Below, one piece after another: positions 5,889 to 6,515 of a DNA stretch of 6,515 bases. Source of the DNA: Loki-b32 sp964493385. Lineage in GTDB: Archaea; Asgardarchaeota; Lokiarchaeia; Sigyniarchaeales; SOKP01. Position 1 is the first letter of the stretch; each line of letters opens with the position of its first letter. The translations under genes were made by a program, and so were the position numbers. The stretch is from contig CAZBNW010000134.1 of assembly GCA_964493385.1 (NCBI GenBank), positions 1 to 6,515 of the forward strand. The letters run 5' to 3'. The notes below the pieces were generated by a model. It was given only the letters and a program-made list of their open reading frames with translations. It was not told the origin of the DNA and did no database searches.

Positions 5889-5945
5889 TAAAGAAAATCA
5901 ACTTTATTTTAATTATTACATTTAAAATCAAAGTGAATAAAAATT

Positions 5946-5960
5946 GTTAAATAATTAAAT
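5946..5960 (+). promoter_or_regulatory. Possible TATA element for the second MBL gene
   Basis: TTGTTAAATAATTAAAT (5944-5960) is TATA-like and lies about 25-30 nt before the ATG at 5981, the distance expected if the message starts at or very near the start codon. The absence of a clear ribosome site before this ATG agrees with a leaderless or short-leader transcript. Support is weak because the whole region is AT-rich. Confidence 0.25.
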
Positions 5961-5980
5961 TAAAGCAGTTAAAGATTTGT

Positions 5981-6515
5981 ATGCCAAATAATAAAGAAAA
6001 CACAGAAAATAAAGGGTTAAAAGCTATACGTGTTCTAAACAATGTAGGTGTTAAATTCAATGATCCTTTACCAGATGTTCATACAGCTAGATTACCTATT
6101 GCTGGTTGTGGTTGGATTGATACTACTGATGGTGTTGTTTTGATTGATACTTTAATTAGAAGGCATGCAGCGAAGCAAGTTAAAGAAAGGATTAGAGGAA
6201 AGATTAAATACATCATTTATACTCATGGTCACATGGATCATGTAGGTGGAGCTTCAGTTTTTTTAGATGATAATCCTGAGATTATTGCAAGTAAATATCT
6301 ACCAGATAGATTCGACAAATATAAAATGTTGGCTCAACATCGCGCTCATATCAGTACGATACAATTTAACATCCCTGAAATAATAAATCCTATTAAATTT
6401 GTGTATCCAACGAAGACTTTTTTAGGACAAATGAGGATTACACTTGGAGATAAAACGTTCGAATTACACACTACCCGTGCTGAGACCGATGACGCTGTGT
6501 GGGTTTATGTTCCGG
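5981..6515 (+). CDS. MBL-fold metallo-hydrolase, alkyl-sulfatase-like subgroup (3' partial)
   Basis: The first 178 codons are in the window and the frame is still open at the right edge. The metal motif is THGHMDHVGG at 81-90 (His82, His84, Asp86, His87), after a conserved-looking strand GVVLIDTL (51-58). ELHTTRAETDDAVWVYVP (161-178) resembles the HxxxxETDD...WVP segment I recall from MBL proteins near the alkyl/aryl sulfatase group, with His163 and Glu168 as possible metal ligands. The second half of the metal site and any C-terminal domain lie outside the window. Substrate is unknown: a sulfate or phosphate ester or an acyl thioester are options. This differs clearly from the MBL protein at 2059-2943. 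ATG 5981 is the only sensible start, because an in-frame TAA lies at 5948-5950 with no ATG, GTG or TTG between. It is divergent from the crotonase gene and may share the palindromic operator with it. Confidence 0.85.
   Translation, partial: MPNNKENTENKGLKAIRVLNNVGVKFNDPLPDVHTARLPIAGCGWIDTTDGVVLIDTLIRRHAAKQVKERIRGKIKYIIYTHGHMDHVGGASVFLDDNPEIIASKYLPDRFDKYKMLAQHRAHISTIQFNIPEIINPIKFVYPTKTFLGQMRITLGDKTFELHTTRAETDDAVWVYVP

Noticed and set aside
1..6515. Mobile element, CRISPR, defence island or RNA gene
   Set aside because: No transposase, integrase, Cas or toxin-like protein, no regularly spaced repeats, no terminal inverted repeats and no tRNA/rRNA-like sequence were seen; genes are ordinary metabolic families.

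Overview
This AT-rich window holds seven protein genes: five complete and one cut off at each edge. Most fit fatty-acid or acyl-CoA metabolism (beta-oxidation type). The organism looks archaeal. Genes end at hairpin-less oligo-T tracts, TATA-like boxes lie about 60 nt upstream of two starts, and four genes share a Shine-Dalgarno core (GGTGA/GTGA/GAGGTG) about 7 nt before the start. Three of those four starts are TTG. Together with a eukaryote-like hydratase-2 and an archaeal/syntroph-type polyferredoxin, this suggests an Asgard (Lokiarchaeia-like) archaeon. That lineage is an inference from gene content and style, not shown directly.

Layout. 1-1099 (+): 3' part of a cysteine-rich 4Fe-4S protein whose reading frame runs off the left edge. 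1090-1121: A/T tracts that can terminate the two converging genes. 1129-1968 (-): double-hotdog MaoC/hydratase-2 enoyl-CoA hydratase, TTG start. 2059-2943 (-): metallo-beta-lactamase (MBL) fold hydrolase. 3020-4297 (-): thiolase with full catalytic set, TTG start. 4298-4454: divergent promoter region. 4455-4763 (+): 102-residue protein of unknown function, TTG start. 4764-4915: convergent terminator region. 4916-5743 (-): crotonase-fold enoyl-CoA hydratase. 5744-5980: divergent control region with a perfect 19-bp palindrome. 5981-6515 (+): 5' part of a second, different MBL-fold hydrolase, cut by the right edge.

How the parts fit. The crotonase (usually S-specific) and hydratase-2 (usually R-specific) could each hydrate trans-2-enoyl-CoA, and the thiolase could cleave 3-ketoacyl-CoA (or condense acyl-CoAs). 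The MBL proteins might hydrolyse thioesters or sulfate/phosphate esters, and the Fe-S protein could carry electrons. No acyl-CoA dehydrogenase, ETF, acyl-CoA synthetase or 3-hydroxyacyl-CoA dehydrogenase is visible, so the pathway is incomplete here. The genes are in several transcription units rather than one compact operon.

I see no RNA gene, insertion sequence, CRISPR array or defence system. No stretch over 300 bases lacks a gene. The best leads are the palindromic operator candidate, the unknown small protein divergent from the thiolase, the eukaryote-like hydratase-2 with an altered signature, and the extra cysteine clusters of the first protein.
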